Assembly (NCBI GenBank): GCA_028292745.1
Contig: JAQGLT010000101.1
Coordinates: 1-43,983, forward strand
DNA: 43,983 bases
Direction of reading: 5' to 3'
Origin: Polaromonas sp.
GTDB lineage: Bacteria; Pseudomonadota; Gammaproteobacteria; Burkholderiales; Burkholderiaceae_C
Every line of letters starts with the position of its first letter. Within the stretch, counting starts at the first letter, position 1. A program made the translations under genes and the position numbers. Shown piece by piece: positions 19,712 to 30,871 of this stretch. The notes under the pieces are model-generated. The model had not been told where the DNA came from. It made no database searches and saw only the letters and a list, made by a program, of their open reading frames with translations.

Positions 19712-20362
19712 ATGGATGCTAAAACAGGTCTTTTTTATGTATTTTCTGCGGTACTGCTTTTTTCGGCTTTCCGTGTCATAACAGCGCGTAATCCCGTTCA
19801 TGCAGCCCTTTTTCTGGTACTTGCCTTTTTTCAGGCGGCTGCCGTGTGGATTCTGCTTAAGGCTGAGTTTTTGGCCATCACCTTGGTGCTGGTGTATGTT
19901 GGCGCTGTCATGGTGCTTTTCCTCTTTGTGGTCATGATGTTGGACATTAATCTGGACAGTGTCAGAAAGGGATTTTGGAAGCACTTTCCGTTGGCCGGAG
20001 CTGTAGGCGCGATCATTGCCTTGGAAATGTCTTATGTCCTGATGGGAGGGTTTCGCGAACCACCGCAAAGTGCGTTATCTTCATCTGGACAGATTGCTAT
20101 GCAGGTTTCCAACACCAAAGAACTGGGCAAAGTGCTTTATTCGGAATATATCTATCCCTTAGAGATCGCTGCCGTTATTTTGCTCGTGGCAATGATTACG
20201 GCTATTGCATTGACATTGCGTGAACGCAAAGATTCCAAGCGAACCAACCCTGCAGAGCAAGTGCGCGTCAAGGCACGTGATCGCGTGCGATTGGTCAAAA
20301 TGCCGTCTGTGGCTGCGCATGCGGCACATACAGTTAGCCCTGCTGAATCTGCCAAGGAATAA
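19712..20362 (+). CDS. nuoJ: NADH-quinone oxidoreductase subunit J
   Basis: 216 aa with five predicted membrane helices. Contains [25 protein letters not shown] and the pi-bulge region [18 protein letters not shown] conserved in TM3. The last ~45 residues (from RERKDSKR) are a charged, Ala-rich cytoplasmic tail. 44 nt after nuoI, 2 nt before nuoK. Confidence 0.96.
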   Translation: MDAKTGLFYVFSAVLLFSAFRVITARNPVHAALFLVLAFFQAAAVWILLKAEFLAITLVLVYVGAVMVLFLFVVMMLDINLDSVRKGFWKHFPLAGAVGAIIALEMSYVLMGGFREPPQSALSSSGQIAMQVSNTKELGKVLYSEYIYPLEIAAVILLVAMITAIALTLRERKDSKRTNPAEQVRVKARDRVRLVKMPSVAAHAAHTVSPAESAKE

Positions 20363-20364
20363 TA

Positions 20365-20673
20365 ATGGCACTCACACTTGGACACTTTCTTTCTCTTGGT
20401 GCAATGCTATTTGCGCTGTCTGTAATCGGTATTTTTTTGAACCGAAAAAATTTGATTGTTCTGCTAATGGCAATTGAGCTCATGCTGCTGGCGGTCAACA
20501 TGAATTTCGTGGCGTTTTCCTACTATCTGAACGATATGGCAGGTCAGGTCTTCGTATTTTTCATATTAACTGTTGCTGCAGCAGAATCAGCTATTGGGCT
20601 GGCTATTCTGGTGCTGCTGTTTCGTAATAAGTCCAGCATCAACGTCGACGAACTCAACACGCTTCAGGGTTAA
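20365..20673 (+). CDS. nuoK: NADH-quinone oxidoreductase subunit K
   Basis: 102 aa, three membrane helices, the expected family length. The two functionally important membrane glutamates are present: Glu38 ([13 protein letters not shown]) and Glu74 ([12 protein letters not shown]). It belongs to the proton-pathway link between NuoH/J and the antiporter-like subunits. Confidence 0.97.
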   Translation: MALTLGHFLSLGAMLFALSVIGIFLNRKNLIVLLMAIELMLLAVNMNFVAFSYYLNDMAGQVFVFFILTVAAAESAIGLAILVLLFRNKSSINVDELNTLQG

Positions 20674-20680
20674 TAAAAAG

Positions 20681-22693
20681 ATGAGTCAAACCCTTTCAGC
20701 TTCAACGCTGCTCGCTGTTCCCCTCGCTCCTCTGGCAGGTGCCTTGATTGCGGGTATTTTGGGAACCACTTTTGGAGGCAATTGGGTGGGCCGCCGACTT
20801 GCTCACACTGTCACCATTCTGGGTGTATTTGTTGCATTTTTACTTTCAGCCATGACGCTTCAAAGCGTTGCCATGGATGGGGCACGATTTAATGAAACGC
20901 TCTATACCTGGATGACGTTGGGAAGCTTGAAAATGGAGGTGGGTTTTCTAGTCGATGGACTGACTGCCATGATGATGTGCGTGGTAACGTTCGTCTCGCT
21001 GATGGTACATATCTACACCATTGGCTATATGGAAGAAGACGCCGGCTACAACCGTTTCTTTGCCTATATTTCACTTTTCACCTTTGCCATGTTAATGCTT
21101 GTGATGAGCAATAACATGCTGCAGCTATTTTTTGGCTGGGAAGCAGTTGGCCTGGTATCGTATTTGCTGATTGGCTTCTGGTTTAACAAGCCAAGCGCCA
21201 TATTTGCTAACATGAAAGCGTTTTTAGTGAATCGGGTTGGGGACTTCGGTTTTATTCTAGGTATTGCATTAATTGCAGCCAATGCCGGAACACTGAACTA
21301 CGGTGAAGTCTTTGCCAAGGGTGAGGAGCTTTCAAGGTTGACAATGCCTGGAACAGGATGGATGCTGATTACTGTCATATGTATCTGCCTCTTTATTGGT
21401 GCCATGGGTAAATCTGCCCAGTTTCCACTCCATGTCTGGTTGCCTGATTCAATGGAAGGCCCTACACCCATCTCAGCCCTGATTCATGCTGCAACCATGG
21501 TGACGGCTGGTATTTTCATGGTGGCGAGGATGTCGCCATTATTTGAATTTAGCGACACCGCATTGAGCTTTATTATGGTGATCGGCGCCATTACAGCGCT
21601 TTTTATGGGTTTTTTAGGCATTATTCAAAACGACATCAAGCGCGTGATTGCGTATTCCACTCTTTCACAATTGGGTTACATGACGGTCGCGCTGGGTGCT
21701 TCTGCTTACTCAGTGGCTGTTTTTCATTTGATGACGCATGCGTTCTTAAAGGCTCTGCTGTTTTTGGCGGCCGGCTCGGTAATTATTGGAATGCATCACA
21801 ATCAGGATATTCGCTGGATGGGAGGTGTCCGCAAATATATGCCGATCACTTGGATTACTTTTTTGCTGGGCTCACTGGCATTGATCGGAACTCCGTTTTT
21901 CTCAGGTTTTTATTCCAAAGACAGCATTATTGAGGTTGTTGGCCATAGCCATTTGTGGGGCAGCAGTTTTGCCTATTTTGCAGTGCTTGCGGGCGTTTTT
22001 GTAACTGCTTTCTATTCTTTCCGCCTTTACTTTCTGGTTTTTCATGGAACAGAGCGGTATGGGAATAATCCCGATGCCCATGACAGCCATGGTCATCACG
22101 CTGAGCACCAGGAGCCGCACGAATCTCCATGGGTGGTTTACCTGCCGCTGATTTTGCTAGCCATTCCTTCTGTCATCATTGGTTATTTAACCATTCAGCC
22201 TATGCTGTTCGGTGATTTTTTCAGAGATGCAATTTTTGTCAATCTGGAACGGCATCCTGGCATGAAGGAACTTACCGCGCTCTTTCATGGCCCTGTTGAG
22301 ATGGTTATTCACGGCTTAAAAACAGCGCCTTTTTGGCTTGCCTTGTCGGGAGTAGGTCTGGCGTATCTCCTTTATATGGTCAAACCTGCATGGCCTGCCG
22401 TCATCCAGCGTGCGCTAAATCCGGCTTATAAGCTGCTAGAAAACAAATATTACCTCGACTGGTTTAATGAAAACGTGTTGGCCCGTGGAGCGCGTGGCTT
22501 GGGAATGGTTTTGTGGAAAGTCGGCGATCAAAAACTGATCGATGGTGCAGTAGTGAATGGTTCATGGCGTCTGGTCGGTTGGATTTCTGGTTTGGTCAGA
22601 CAGCTTCAATCGGGTTACATCTACCACTATGCTTTTGGCATGATTATTGGTGTTTTTGTGTTGATGACGTATTTCGTCTGGCTCAATCGATAA
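20681..22693 (+). CDS. nuoL: NADH-quinone oxidoreductase subunit L
   Basis: 670 aa antiporter-like pump subunit from ATG 20681 (MSQTLSASTLLAVPLAPLAG); the frame extends upstream through nuoK but that is an overlap artefact. Key motifs: LFFGWEAVGLVSYLLIGFW with the TM5 Glu, and KSAQFPLHVWLPDSMEGPTP with the TM7-8 Lys region. A His-rich loop (His467, 470, 472, 473, 476, 480) lies between late helices. The C-terminus holds the long lateral helix and final anchor helix. Confidence 0.97.
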   Translation: MSQTLSASTLLAVPLAPLAGALIAGILGTTFGGNWVGRRLAHTVTILGVFVAFLLSAMTLQSVAMDGARFNETLYTWMTLGSLKMEVGFLVDGLTAMMMCVVTFVSLMVHIYTIGYMEEDAGYNRFFAYISLFTFAMLMLVMSNNMLQLFFGWEAVGLVSYLLIGFWFNKPSAIFANMKAFLVNRVGDFGFILGIALIAANAGTLNYGEVFAKGEELSRLTMPGTGWMLITVICICLFIGAMGKSAQFPLHVWLPDSMEGPTPISALIHAATMVTAGIFMVARMSPLFEFSDTALSFIMVIGAITALFMGFLGIIQNDIKRVIAYSTLSQLGYMTVALGASAYSVAVFHLMTHAFLKALLFLAAGSVIIGMHHNQDIRWMGGVRKYMPITWITFLLGSLALIGTPFFSGFYSKDSIIEVVGHSHLWGSSFAYFAVLAGVFVTAFYSFRLYFLVFHGTERYGNNPDAHDSHGHHAEHQEPHESPWVVYLPLILLAIPSVIIGYLTIQPMLFGDFFRDAIFVNLERHPGMKELTALFHGPVEMVIHGLKTAPFWLALSGVGLAYLLYMVKPAWPAVIQRALNPAYKLLENKYYLDWFNENVLARGARGLGMVLWKVGDQKLIDGAVVNGSWRLVGWISGLVRQLQSGYIYHYAFGMIIGVFVLMTYFVWLNR

Positions 22694-22723
22694 AACAATC
22701 TACAAGAAGAAGGAAGTGAACAA

Positions 22724-24199
22724 ATGGGATTGTTGAGCCTCGCCATCTGGATGCCGATTTTTTTCGGTCTCGGTTTATTGGCATTGGGACGGGAAAGTCA
22801 GGTGCGTGCAGTGCGCTGGATCGCACTGGTAGGTGCTGTGGCCAGTTTTTTGGTGACACTGCCTTTGTACGAGGGCTTTCAGCTAGGAACCTCGGCCATG
22901 CAGTTCGTTGAAAAAAGCGGCTGGGTCCAACGTTTCAATATGAATTACCACCTGGGTGTTGACGGTATTTCAATGTGGTTTGTGCTGTTGACTGCTTTTA
23001 TCAACGTAGTGGTGATCATTGCCAGTTGGGAATCAATTACCACACGGGTGAACCAATACATGGCCTCGTTCCTGATTCTGAGCGGGCTGATGATTGGAGT
23101 GTTTGCAGCATTGGATGGCATGCTGTTCTATGTGTTTTTTGAAGCCACACTGATTCCGATGTACCTGATTATCGGCATCTGGGGCGGACCCAACAAGATT
23201 TATGCGGCATTCAAGTTTTTTCTGTATACGTTGCTTGGTTCGCTGCTCATGCTAGTGGCACTTGTCTTTCTTTATAACAAGTCCGGTGGAAGCTTTGACA
23301 TCCTGACATGGCACAAATTGCCCTTGTCTGACATTGCGCAGACATTGCTTTTCTTCTCGTTCTTTGCGGCTTTTGCGGTCAAGGTGCCGATGTGGCCCGT
23401 TCATACTTGGCTGCCGGATGTTCACGTAGAAGCCCCGACCGGTGGGTCTGCTGTGCTGGCCGCGATCATGCTCAAGTTGGGCGCTTATGGATTTTTGCGG
23501 TTTTCCATGCCAATTACACCTGATGCATCCCGCGAATGGGCCGGGGTAATAATTGCCCTGTCTCTGGTTGCTGTGATCTATGTGGGACTGGTAGCGCTGG
23601 TGCAGCGCGACATGAAGAAATTGGTGGCTTATTCTTCTGTAGCCCACATGGGCTTTGTTACCCTTGGTTTCTTTCTCTTCAATGATCTCACTGTCGCGGG
23701 CGGCATTGTGCAAATGATTGCCCACGGTTTTGTTTCGGCTGCCATGTTTCTCTGCATTGGCGTGCTGTATGACCGCGTTCATTCGCGCGAGATAGCCAGT
23801 TATGGGGGCGTGGTCAATTCCATGCCCAAGTTTGCAGCCTTTGCACTGTTATTCGCCATGGCCAATTGCGGTTTGCCTGCCACAGCTGGTTTTGTGGGGG
23901 AATGGATGGTGATTCTGGGCGCGGTGAAATCTAATTTTTGGATTGGCGCTGCAGCCGCTACTGCCCTAATTTCAGGTGCAGCTTATACGCTCTGGATGTA
24001 CAAGCGCGTCTATCTTGGTCCCATCACCAATGAGCATGTGAGGACAATGCCCGATATTAATGGCCGCGAATTTTTGATGCTGGGCCTTTTGGCTGTTGCC
24101 GTGCTGTATTTGGGAATTTACCCAAAGCCTTTTACTGACGTAATGAACACTTCAGTGGTCGATCTGCTTCAGCATGTCGCGCTTTCAAAACTGAACTAA
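22724..24199 (+). CDS. nuoM: NADH-quinone oxidoreductase subunit M
   Basis: 491 aa antiporter-like subunit, about 14 helices. Conserved [21 protein letters not shown] (essential Glu) and [20 protein letters not shown] (pumping Lys). ATG 22724 follows an AAGGAAG site; 30 nt after nuoL, 19 nt before nuoN. Confidence 0.97.
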   Translation: MGLLSLAIWMPIFFGLGLLALGRESQVRAVRWIALVGAVASFLVTLPLYEGFQLGTSAMQFVEKSGWVQRFNMNYHLGVDGISMWFVLLTAFINVVVIIASWESITTRVNQYMASFLILSGLMIGVFAALDGMLFYVFFEATLIPMYLIIGIWGGPNKIYAAFKFFLYTLLGSLLMLVALVFLYNKSGGSFDILTWHKLPLSDIAQTLLFFSFFAAFAVKVPMWPVHTWLPDVHVEAPTGGSAVLAAIMLKLGAYGFLRFSMPITPDASREWAGVIIALSLVAVIYVGLVALVQRDMKKLVAYSSVAHMGFVTLGFFLFNDLTVAGGIVQMIAHGFVSAAMFLCIGVLYDRVHSREIASYGGVVNSMPKFAAFALLFAMANCGLPATAGFVGEWMVILGAVKSNFWIGAAAATALISGAAYTLWMYKRVYLGPITNEHVRTMPDINGREFLMLGLLAVAVLYLGIYPKPFTDVMNTSVVDLLQHVALSKLN

Positions 24200-24218
24200 G
24201 CAACCTCAAAGAATTCAG

Positions 24219-25721
24219 ATGATTGACAAACTCAGTTGGATAGCGGTTTATCCTGAAATTACTTTATTAGTAATGGCTTGCGTGATTGCCTTGGCAGATC
24301 TGGGTGTCAAAACACCTCGCCGTACTGTTACCTATGTATTGACGCTACTGACACTTGGCGCTGTAGCGGTGATGGAAGCTTCCTATGCTTTAGATGGCCA
24401 GACTTTTTACGGCTTTGGCAGGATGGTCGTGGTTGATCCCATGGGAAGCTGGTTGAAATGTTTTTCCAGCATTGCACTGATGGTTACTCTGGTCTATGGA
24501 CGGCCTTATGCGGCAGACCGCGAAATGCTGCGGGGAGGCGAATTTTTTACGCTCAGCCTTTTTGCATTGCTGGGCATGTTCGTGATGATTTCTGGCCACA
24601 ATTTTCTGGTGCTTTACATGGGGCTGGAGTTGATGACCCTGTGCAGTTATGGACTGGTGGCACTGCGACGTGACAATGCAAATGCCAGCGAAGCAGCGAT
24701 GAAATACTTTGTGCTGGGTGCCCTGGCTTCGGGTTTTCTGTTGTACGGGCTGTCAATGCTCTACGGTGCGACCGGGTCGCTGAATATCAACGAAGTCTTC
24801 AACGCGATTGCCAGCCGCCAAGTAAAACACCAGGTGCTGGTGTTCGGACTGGTATTTATTGTGGCCGGTCTTGCATTCAAACTGGGCGCGGTCCCGTTTC
24901 ATATGTGGCTGCCTGATGTTTACCACGGGGCGCCGACTGCAGTGACATTAATCATTGGCGGTGCGCCGCAGCTTGCTGCTTTCGCCATGTGTATTCGCCT
25001 GCTGGTCGAAGGCCTTTTGCCACTGGCAATTGACTGGCAGCAAATGCTAGGATTAATGGCGATTGGGTCACTTTTGGTTGGCAATCTTGCCGCTGTGGCC
25101 CAGACCAATCTGAAGCGCATGCTTGCGTTCTCGACAATTTCCCAAATGGGTTTCCTGCTGCTGGGCCTCTTGGCAGGCGTGGTGAAAGGGAATCAACTCA
25201 ATGCCGAGTCCGCTTATGGCGCAGCGATGTTCTATGCGTTGACTTATGTGCTGACCACCCTGGCCGCTTTCGGGATCATCTTGTTGCTTGCCCGGGCAGG
25301 ACATGAGTCGGAAGAAATTACCGACCTTTGCGGCCTGAACCAGCGCAGTCCCTTGTATGCGGGCGTCATGGCGATGAGCATGTTCTCGCTGGCGGGCTTG
25401 CCGCCATTGGTGGGCTTTTATGCCAAGCTGGGGGTGTTGCAAGCACTCATTTCCTCGGGGAAAACCAGCTACCTGGTATTGGCTGTTTTTGCTGTGCTCA
25501 TGTCGCTCATTGGCGCTTTTTATTACCTTCGGGTGATCAAGGTGATGTATTTTGATGCGCCTCATAGCCACAACGCACAACCGATTTCAGCCCCGGCTGA
25601 TGCCCGTGTGGTGCTTGCCATCAATGGCGCGCTTTTGCTGGTATTGGGAATCGCGCCGGGTAGTTTGATGGCACTGTGTGCGCATTCCATCAATACCATC
25701 GTCAATTCATTGGGGGCTTGA
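24219..25721 (+). CDS. nuoN: NADH-quinone oxidoreductase subunit N
   Basis: 500 aa antiporter-like subunit, about 14 helices. Conserved [22 protein letters not shown] and [20 protein letters not shown]. It completes the 14-subunit set; the order A-N is intact with no insertions. Its stop is 2 nt before the GTG of the next small membrane protein gene. Confidence 0.97.
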   Translation: MIDKLSWIAVYPEITLLVMACVIALADLGVKTPRRTVTYVLTLLTLGAVAVMEASYALDGQTFYGFGRMVVVDPMGSWLKCFSSIALMVTLVYGRPYAADREMLRGGEFFTLSLFALLGMFVMISGHNFLVLYMGLELMTLCSYGLVALRRDNANASEAAMKYFVLGALASGFLLYGLSMLYGATGSLNINEVFNAIASRQVKHQVLVFGLVFIVAGLAFKLGAVPFHMWLPDVYHGAPTAVTLIIGGAPQLAAFAMCIRLLVEGLLPLAIDWQQMLGLMAIGSLLVGNLAAVAQTNLKRMLAFSTISQMGFLLLGLLAGVVKGNQLNAESAYGAAMFYALTYVLTTLAAFGIILLLARAGHESEEITDLCGLNQRSPLYAGVMAMSMFSLAGLPPLVGFYAKLGVLQALISSGKTSYLVLAVFAVLMSLIGAFYYLRVIKVMYFDAPHSHNAQPISAPADARVVLAINGALLLVLGIAPGSLMALCAHSINTIVNSLGA

Positions 25722-25723
25722 AT

Positions 25724-26026
25724 GTGAGCCAGGCCGCTTCAGTCTGGCTGGTGGTGTTGATGGCCCTGTTAATGGCCAACATGCCTTTTGTCAGCAATCG
25801 GCTTCTTGCCGTTTACCCCATCAAGTTTCCAAAGAACCTGGCACTGCGGTTGGCAGAAATGCTGGTATGGTATTTTCTGGTAGGTGCCCTGGGGCTCTAC
25901 CTTGAACAGCGCAATGGACAGATTGCACCTCAAGGCTGGGAGTTTTACGCGATCACGGGAACGCTTTTTGTAACCTTCGCATTTCCCGGCTTCACCTACC
26001 GTTACCTCTTCAAGCATCGCTCATGA
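25724..26026 (+). CDS. DUF2818 small membrane protein coupled to the nuo operon
   Basis: 100 aa starting at GTG 25724, 2 nt after the nuoN stop, with a GGGGG purine stretch upstream inside the nuoN end. The frame opens further upstream (25676), but that part overlaps nuoN and is not needed. Three predicted membrane helices: ~5-25 (SVWLVVLMALLMANMPF), ~40-62 (RLAEMLVWYFLVGALGLYL) and ~74-94 (YAITGTLFVTFAFPG). I recognise the DUF2818 pattern, which to my memory is found after nuoN in Burkholderiales. Function unknown. Its position and coupling (its stop overlaps the next ATG by 4 nt) make a role in complex I assembly or function a reasonable guess. Confidence 0.8.
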   Translation: MSQAASVWLVVLMALLMANMPFVSNRLLAVYPIKFPKNLALRLAEMLVWYFLVGALGLYLEQRNGQIAPQGWEFYAITGTLFVTFAFPGFTYRYLFKHRS

Positions 26027-26637
26027 CACGAACGCCTGAGCCTGGCGAGAAAAGCAGTGGCAACGATGCCCATTTGATCGAAACGCAGATCGCCTCTGAG
26101 AACGTCTTTCAAGGACATTTTCTTCAAATACGCCGCGACACGGTCAGTTTGCCTGATGGCAAGTCAACAACCCGGGAATACATCGTTCATCCGGGCGCCG
26201 TGATGATTGTGGCGCAGCTTCATGACGGGCGGCTGGTGATGGAGCGGCAATACCGTTACCCCGTGCAAGCCGTCATGATCGAATTTCCTGCAGGCAAGCT
26301 GGACTTGGGTGAAACATCGCTGGCTTGTGCGCAGCGTGAGTTGCTGGAAGAAACGGGCTATACGGCATGCGAGTGGGCCAGGGCTGGCATGCTTCATCCA
26401 GTGATTTCCTACTCTACCGAATTCATCGACATCTGGTTTGCGCGCGGCTTGCAGTTAGGCCAGCGCAAACTCGACGAAGGAGAATTTCTGGACGTCTTTG
26501 CTGCGACGTCCACGGAGTTAATGCACTGGTGCGCCAACGGCTTGGTGACTGATGCGAAAACGCTGACGGGCATGTTGTGGGTTCAAAATGTCTTGTCGGG
26601 TGCCTGGAGGCTCGACTGGAAAACTGCAAAGGCTTGA
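26023..26637 (+). CDS. NUDIX hydrolase, ADP-ribose pyrophosphatase (NudF-like)
   Basis: 204 aa. A full Nudix box spans Gly91-Tyr113 with Glu97, Arg105, Glu106, Glu109, Glu110 and Gly112 in canonical spacing; upstream RQYRYPVQAVMIEFPAGKLD is the ADP-ribose pyrophosphatase-type signature. It should hydrolyse ADP-ribose or related nucleoside diphosphate derivatives in the cytosol. ATG 26023 overlaps the previous stop (ATGA), so it is translationally coupled to the nuo-end gene; a link to nicotinamide-nucleotide turnover next to NADH dehydrogenase is inference. Confidence 0.9.
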   Translation: MTRTPEPGEKSSGNDAHLIETQIASENVFQGHFLQIRRDTVSLPDGKSTTREYIVHPGAVMIVAQLHDGRLVMERQYRYPVQAVMIEFPAGKLDLGETSLACAQRELLEETGYTACEWARAGMLHPVISYSTEFIDIWFARGLQLGQRKLDEGEFLDVFAATSTELMHWCANGLVTDAKTLTGMLWVQNVLSGAWRLDWKTAKA

Positions 26638-26676
26638 CGCCGTGCATATTTGGTCGTGCACGGCAATAATCCATCT

Positions 26677-27213
26677 ATGAAAGTCTTGAACTTGCAATGC
26701 GGGAATCAGCATTTTTTTGAAGGCTGGTTTGCATCTGAAGATGAGTTTCAGTCTCAATTGGGGCGTGGCTTGATGGAGTGCCCAATGTGCGGCAGCAACT
26801 CGGTTCATAAAATGCCCAGTGCGCCGCGTCTCAACCTTGGCGGGCATCCCAGGAGCGAAAAGCTTCCTGCCCAGACAGCCGAAGAGAGAAATCGCAGTGC
26901 TACCCATCAGATGGACATGAGGTCCCATACTGCCTTGTCGCCGCTCTCCCAGAAAGCTGCCGAAGACAATTCGGTCAATGGCTCTCCTTTAGAGCAGGCT
27001 GCATTTCTTCAGGCCCTGCGTCATGTGGTGGCCACTACTGAAAACGTTGGCAAAAAGTTTGCCGAGGAAGTCCGCCGGATGCATTACGGCGACATTGAAG
27101 CGCGCAGAATTCGGGGCCAGGCCAGCGCGCGACAAGCCATGGAGTTGCTGGAGGAGGGCATTGAAGTGCTTGCATTGCCCATGCTGCCGGCGATCAAGGA
27201 AACTCTGCAGTAA
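26677..27213 (+). CDS. DUF1178 protein with zinc-ribbon-like cysteines
   Basis: 178 aa from ATG 26677 (MKVLNLQCGNQHFFEGWFASEDEF), the typical DUF1178 N-terminus; a GTG at 26650 would add nine residues. Likely metal ligands: Cys8, His12 and the pair Cys35-x2-Cys38 (MECPMCGS). The middle (about 45-95) is polar and probably flexible; the C-terminal half is helical and conserved (FAEEVRRMHYGDIEARRIRGQA). Function unknown. It follows the NUDIX gene by 39 nt and probably ends the nuo transcription unit. Confidence 0.85.
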   Translation: MKVLNLQCGNQHFFEGWFASEDEFQSQLGRGLMECPMCGSNSVHKMPSAPRLNLGGHPRSEKLPAQTAEERNRSATHQMDMRSHTALSPLSQKAAEDNSVNGSPLEQAAFLQALRHVVATTENVGKKFAEEVRRMHYGDIEARRIRGQASARQAMELLEEGIEVLALPMLPAIKETLQ

Positions 27214-27274
27214 GAGAGATAGCTAAAAAGAAATCACACAGGCTGGAGATCACAGCATTTCTGGCAATGTTTGC

Positions 27275-27331
27275 TTGCTATTGAATTGGTAGCTATTGAA
27301 GCAATGTGTATAAGCGCCAGAGGCATATTTG
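27275..27331 (+). repeat. Dispersed intergenic repeat, copy B
   Basis: 57 nt aligning gap-free with copy A at 8631-8687: TTGCTATTGA at the start, GTAGCT, ATGTGTA, GCGCCAG and GGCA near the end. The short GCTA...TAGC arms at the 5' side are kept, as in copy A. It lies 61 nt after the DUF1178 stop. Confidence 0.6.
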
Positions 27332-27372
27332 ATGAGAAAAGTTGTTGTTACAACGAAGTGCGCTGAATTCAA

Positions 27373-27386
27373 CCATTCATGAATGG
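27373..27386. repeat. Perfect 14-bp palindrome
   Basis: CCATTCATGAATGG is its own reverse complement. It lies in the gene-free stretch between two convergent genes, so a promoter operator is not obviously needed here; it may be part of a terminator region or chance. Confidence 0.4.
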
Positions 27387-27610
27387 AGAATGCATAGGCG
27401 TTCGCATTTTGCGTATTGAAAAGCGGTGTCGCGCTTGAGAGCCAGCGCTGTCTCTTTGCTCTTTACCTCAGCTATGGAATTCCGTTTCTATATCAAACAA
27501 TTCCATTGCGGGCTTCGCTTGCCGTGCTAAACCACTGTCTGCGCTTGGCCTTCGCGGACTCGATTGATTGAGAAAAGAATAACCACGTCTCTGGCTTGAA
27601 CCCCGCGGCA

Positions 27611-28930
<1,320 letters not shown>

Positions 28931-29056
28931 AAATGGTTTCCTTGCAAAAAACAATGCGATAGCGCAGCTTAGTTCGGGCGGGTGCAACTGTCCAACGCAT
29001 TGTTCTTTTTAAAGTATGCAAATAAATCATGGATTGGCCGAAGAAGTGGTGTGCTT

Positions 29057-30865
29057 TCAGGCATTGAACTGCAGGGCTGCCAGCCTTGCATAGACACCGC
29101 CATGGCTCACCAGTTCGGCATGGGTGCCTTGCTCCACCAGCTGTCCATGGTCCAGTACCAGGATGCGGTCAGCCTGCTGCACCGTGGCCAGACGGTGCGC
29201 AATGACCAGGGTGGTGCGGCCCTTCATGGCCGATTCCAGCGCCGCCTGCACCATGCGTTCGCTTTCCGCGTCGAGCGCGCTGGTGGCCTCGTCGAGCAGC
29301 AGCAGCGGCGAGTTTTTCAGCATGGCGCGCGCAATGGCGATGCGCTGGCGCTGGCCGCCGGACAGGCGCACGCCACGCTCACCTAAAAAGGTGCCGTAGC
29401 CTTCGGGCAGCGCATGGATGAAGTCATGCGCAAAGGCCGCCTGCGCCGCCGCCTTGACCTCCTCATCGCTTGCCCCGGGCTTGCCGTAGCGAATGTTCTC
29501 CAGTGCGCTTGTCGAGAAAATGACCGCATCCTGCGGGACCAGTCCGATGCGTCCGCGCAGATCCTGCAAGGACATGGCGGAGGTGCGCACGCCGTCGATT
29601 TCAATGCGGCCGCTGGTCGGGTCGTAAAACCGCAGCAGCAACTGAAACACCGTGCTTTTGCCCGCGCCGCTCGGGCCGACGATGGCCACGGTTTCGCCAG
29701 CCGCGACGTTCAAGCTGAAATTCTTCAGGGCAGCCTGTGCCGGCCGGGAAGGATAGTGAAAATTAACCGAATCAAATTTAATAGCACTCCCTGCATGTAC
29801 CACCTGCGCTGCGACCGGATTTGATGGAGAAATCACGGGGGAGCGCGTGTCCAGCAGTTCCATCAGCCGCTCGGTGGCGCCGGCAGCCCGCAGCAGGTCG
29901 CCATAGACCTCGCCCAGCACTGCCGCCGCGCTGGCCAGAATGATCACGTAGACCACCGTCTGGCCCAGGTGACCAGCAGAAATGTCCCCGCGAATGACCG
30001 CCTGGGTTCCCTGGTACAGCCCCCACAGCAAGGCTGCCGAGGTGGCGATGATGATGAATGCCACCAAAACCGATCGTGCCTTGGTGCGGCGGATGGCAGT
30101 GGCGAACGCGTCGCTGGTGGACTGTTCGAACCGCGCTGACTCCCGGGCTTCAGCGGTGTAGCTTTGCACGACCGGAATGGCATTGAGGACTTCGGCTGCA
30201 ATCGCGCTCGAATCGGCCACCCGGTCCTGGCTGGCCCGCGACAGTTTGCGCACCCGGCGCCCGAACCACACCGAAGGCGCGACGATCAGCAGCAGCACGC
30301 CCAGCACCTGCACCATCAGATAGGGATTGGTCACCACCAGCATGCCCAGCGCGCCCACGCCCATGACGGCGTTGCGCAAGCCCATGCTGAGCGACGAGCC
30401 CACCACTGTCTGCACCAGCGTGGTGTCGCCGGTCAGGCGCGACAGCACCTCGCCGGTTTGCGTGGTTTCGAAAAATTCCGGGCTTTGCCGGACCACATGG
30501 GAGTACACCGCATTGCGGATGTCGGCCGTGACCCTTTCCCCCAGCCAGCTCACGGTGTAAAACCGTCCGGCTGAAAACAGACCTAGCGCCGCGGCAACGC
30601 CGAACAGCTCGAAAAAGTGACTGCGCAAGGCCATCAGCTGTTCGCCCTTGCTCGCAGAGCCCATGCCGCCGTCGATCAGGCCGCGCAGCGCCAGAGGAAA
30701 TACCAGGGTCGCCATTGCGGCCAGGAGCAAGAAGACAACGGCCAACCCGATGCGGCCCCGGTAAGGACGCAAAAAGGGCGCAAGGCCTGAGAGTGAGCGA
30801 GGCGAGCCTTTCAGCAGGACCGGTGGGGATGGGTGGAGAGGCGCCGAAGCAGTTGAAATAGCCAT
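29057..30865 (-). CDS. ABC exporter, fused membrane and ATPase domains (MsbA/LmrA-like half transporter)
   Basis: 602 aa. Six-helix membrane domain (about 38-330), then a nucleotide-binding domain from ~360: Walker A GPSGAGKST (397-405), signature LSGGQ (501-505), Walker B LLLLDEATSALD (from 521), and the H-loop His in VIAHRLAT. As a homodimer it would export lipids, peptides or drugs across the inner membrane. The start MAISTAS at 30865 lies 6 nt after a TAAAAT box, so the transcript may be leaderless. It is divergent from a MarR-family gene across 77 bp, which suggests MarR control and a detoxification role (inference). The linker at residues ~349-368 has AT-rich codons resembling the dispersed repeat. 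Confidence 0.92.
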   Translation of the reverse strand: MAISTASAPLHPSPPVLLKGSPRSLSGLAPFLRPYRGRIGLAVVFLLLAAMATLVFPLALRGLIDGGMGSASKGEQLMALRSHFFELFGVAAALGLFSAGRFYTVSWLGERVTADIRNAVYSHVVRQSPEFFETTQTGEVLSRLTGDTTLVQTVVGSSLSMGLRNAVMGVGALGMLVVTNPYLMVQVLGVLLLIVAPSVWFGRRVRKLSRASQDRVADSSAIAAEVLNAIPVVQSYTAEARESARFEQSTSDAFATAIRRTKARSVLVAFIIIATSAALLWGLYQGTQAVIRGDISAGHLGQTVVYVIILASAAAVLGEVYGDLLRAAGATERLMELLDTRSPVISPSNPVAAQVVHAGSAIKFDSVNFHYPSRPAQAALKNFSLNVAAGETVAIVGPSGAGKSTVFQLLLRFYDPTSGRIEIDGVRTSAMSLQDLRGRIGLVPQDAVIFSTSALENIRYGKPGASDEEVKAAAQAAFAHDFIHALPEGYGTFLGERGVRLSGGQRQRIAIARAMLKNSPLLLLDEATSALDAESERMVQAALESAMKGRTTLVIAHRLATVQQADRILVLDHGQLVEQGTHAELVSHGGVYARLAALQFNA

Positions 30866-30871
30866 CGGTTG

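Larger units (their letters stand above)
27214..27610. other. Gene-free stretch between DUF1178 and gdhA
   Basis: 397 nt between convergent genes. It contains repeat copy B (27275-27331), a perfect 14-bp palindrome (27373-27386) and an inverted repeat ATGGAATT/AATTCCAT (27474-27481 and 27499-27506, 17-nt spacer) that could form a terminator stem. No ORF with coding character, tRNA or clear promoter is visible. It is more AT-rich than the flanking minus-strand genes. Confidence 0.6.
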
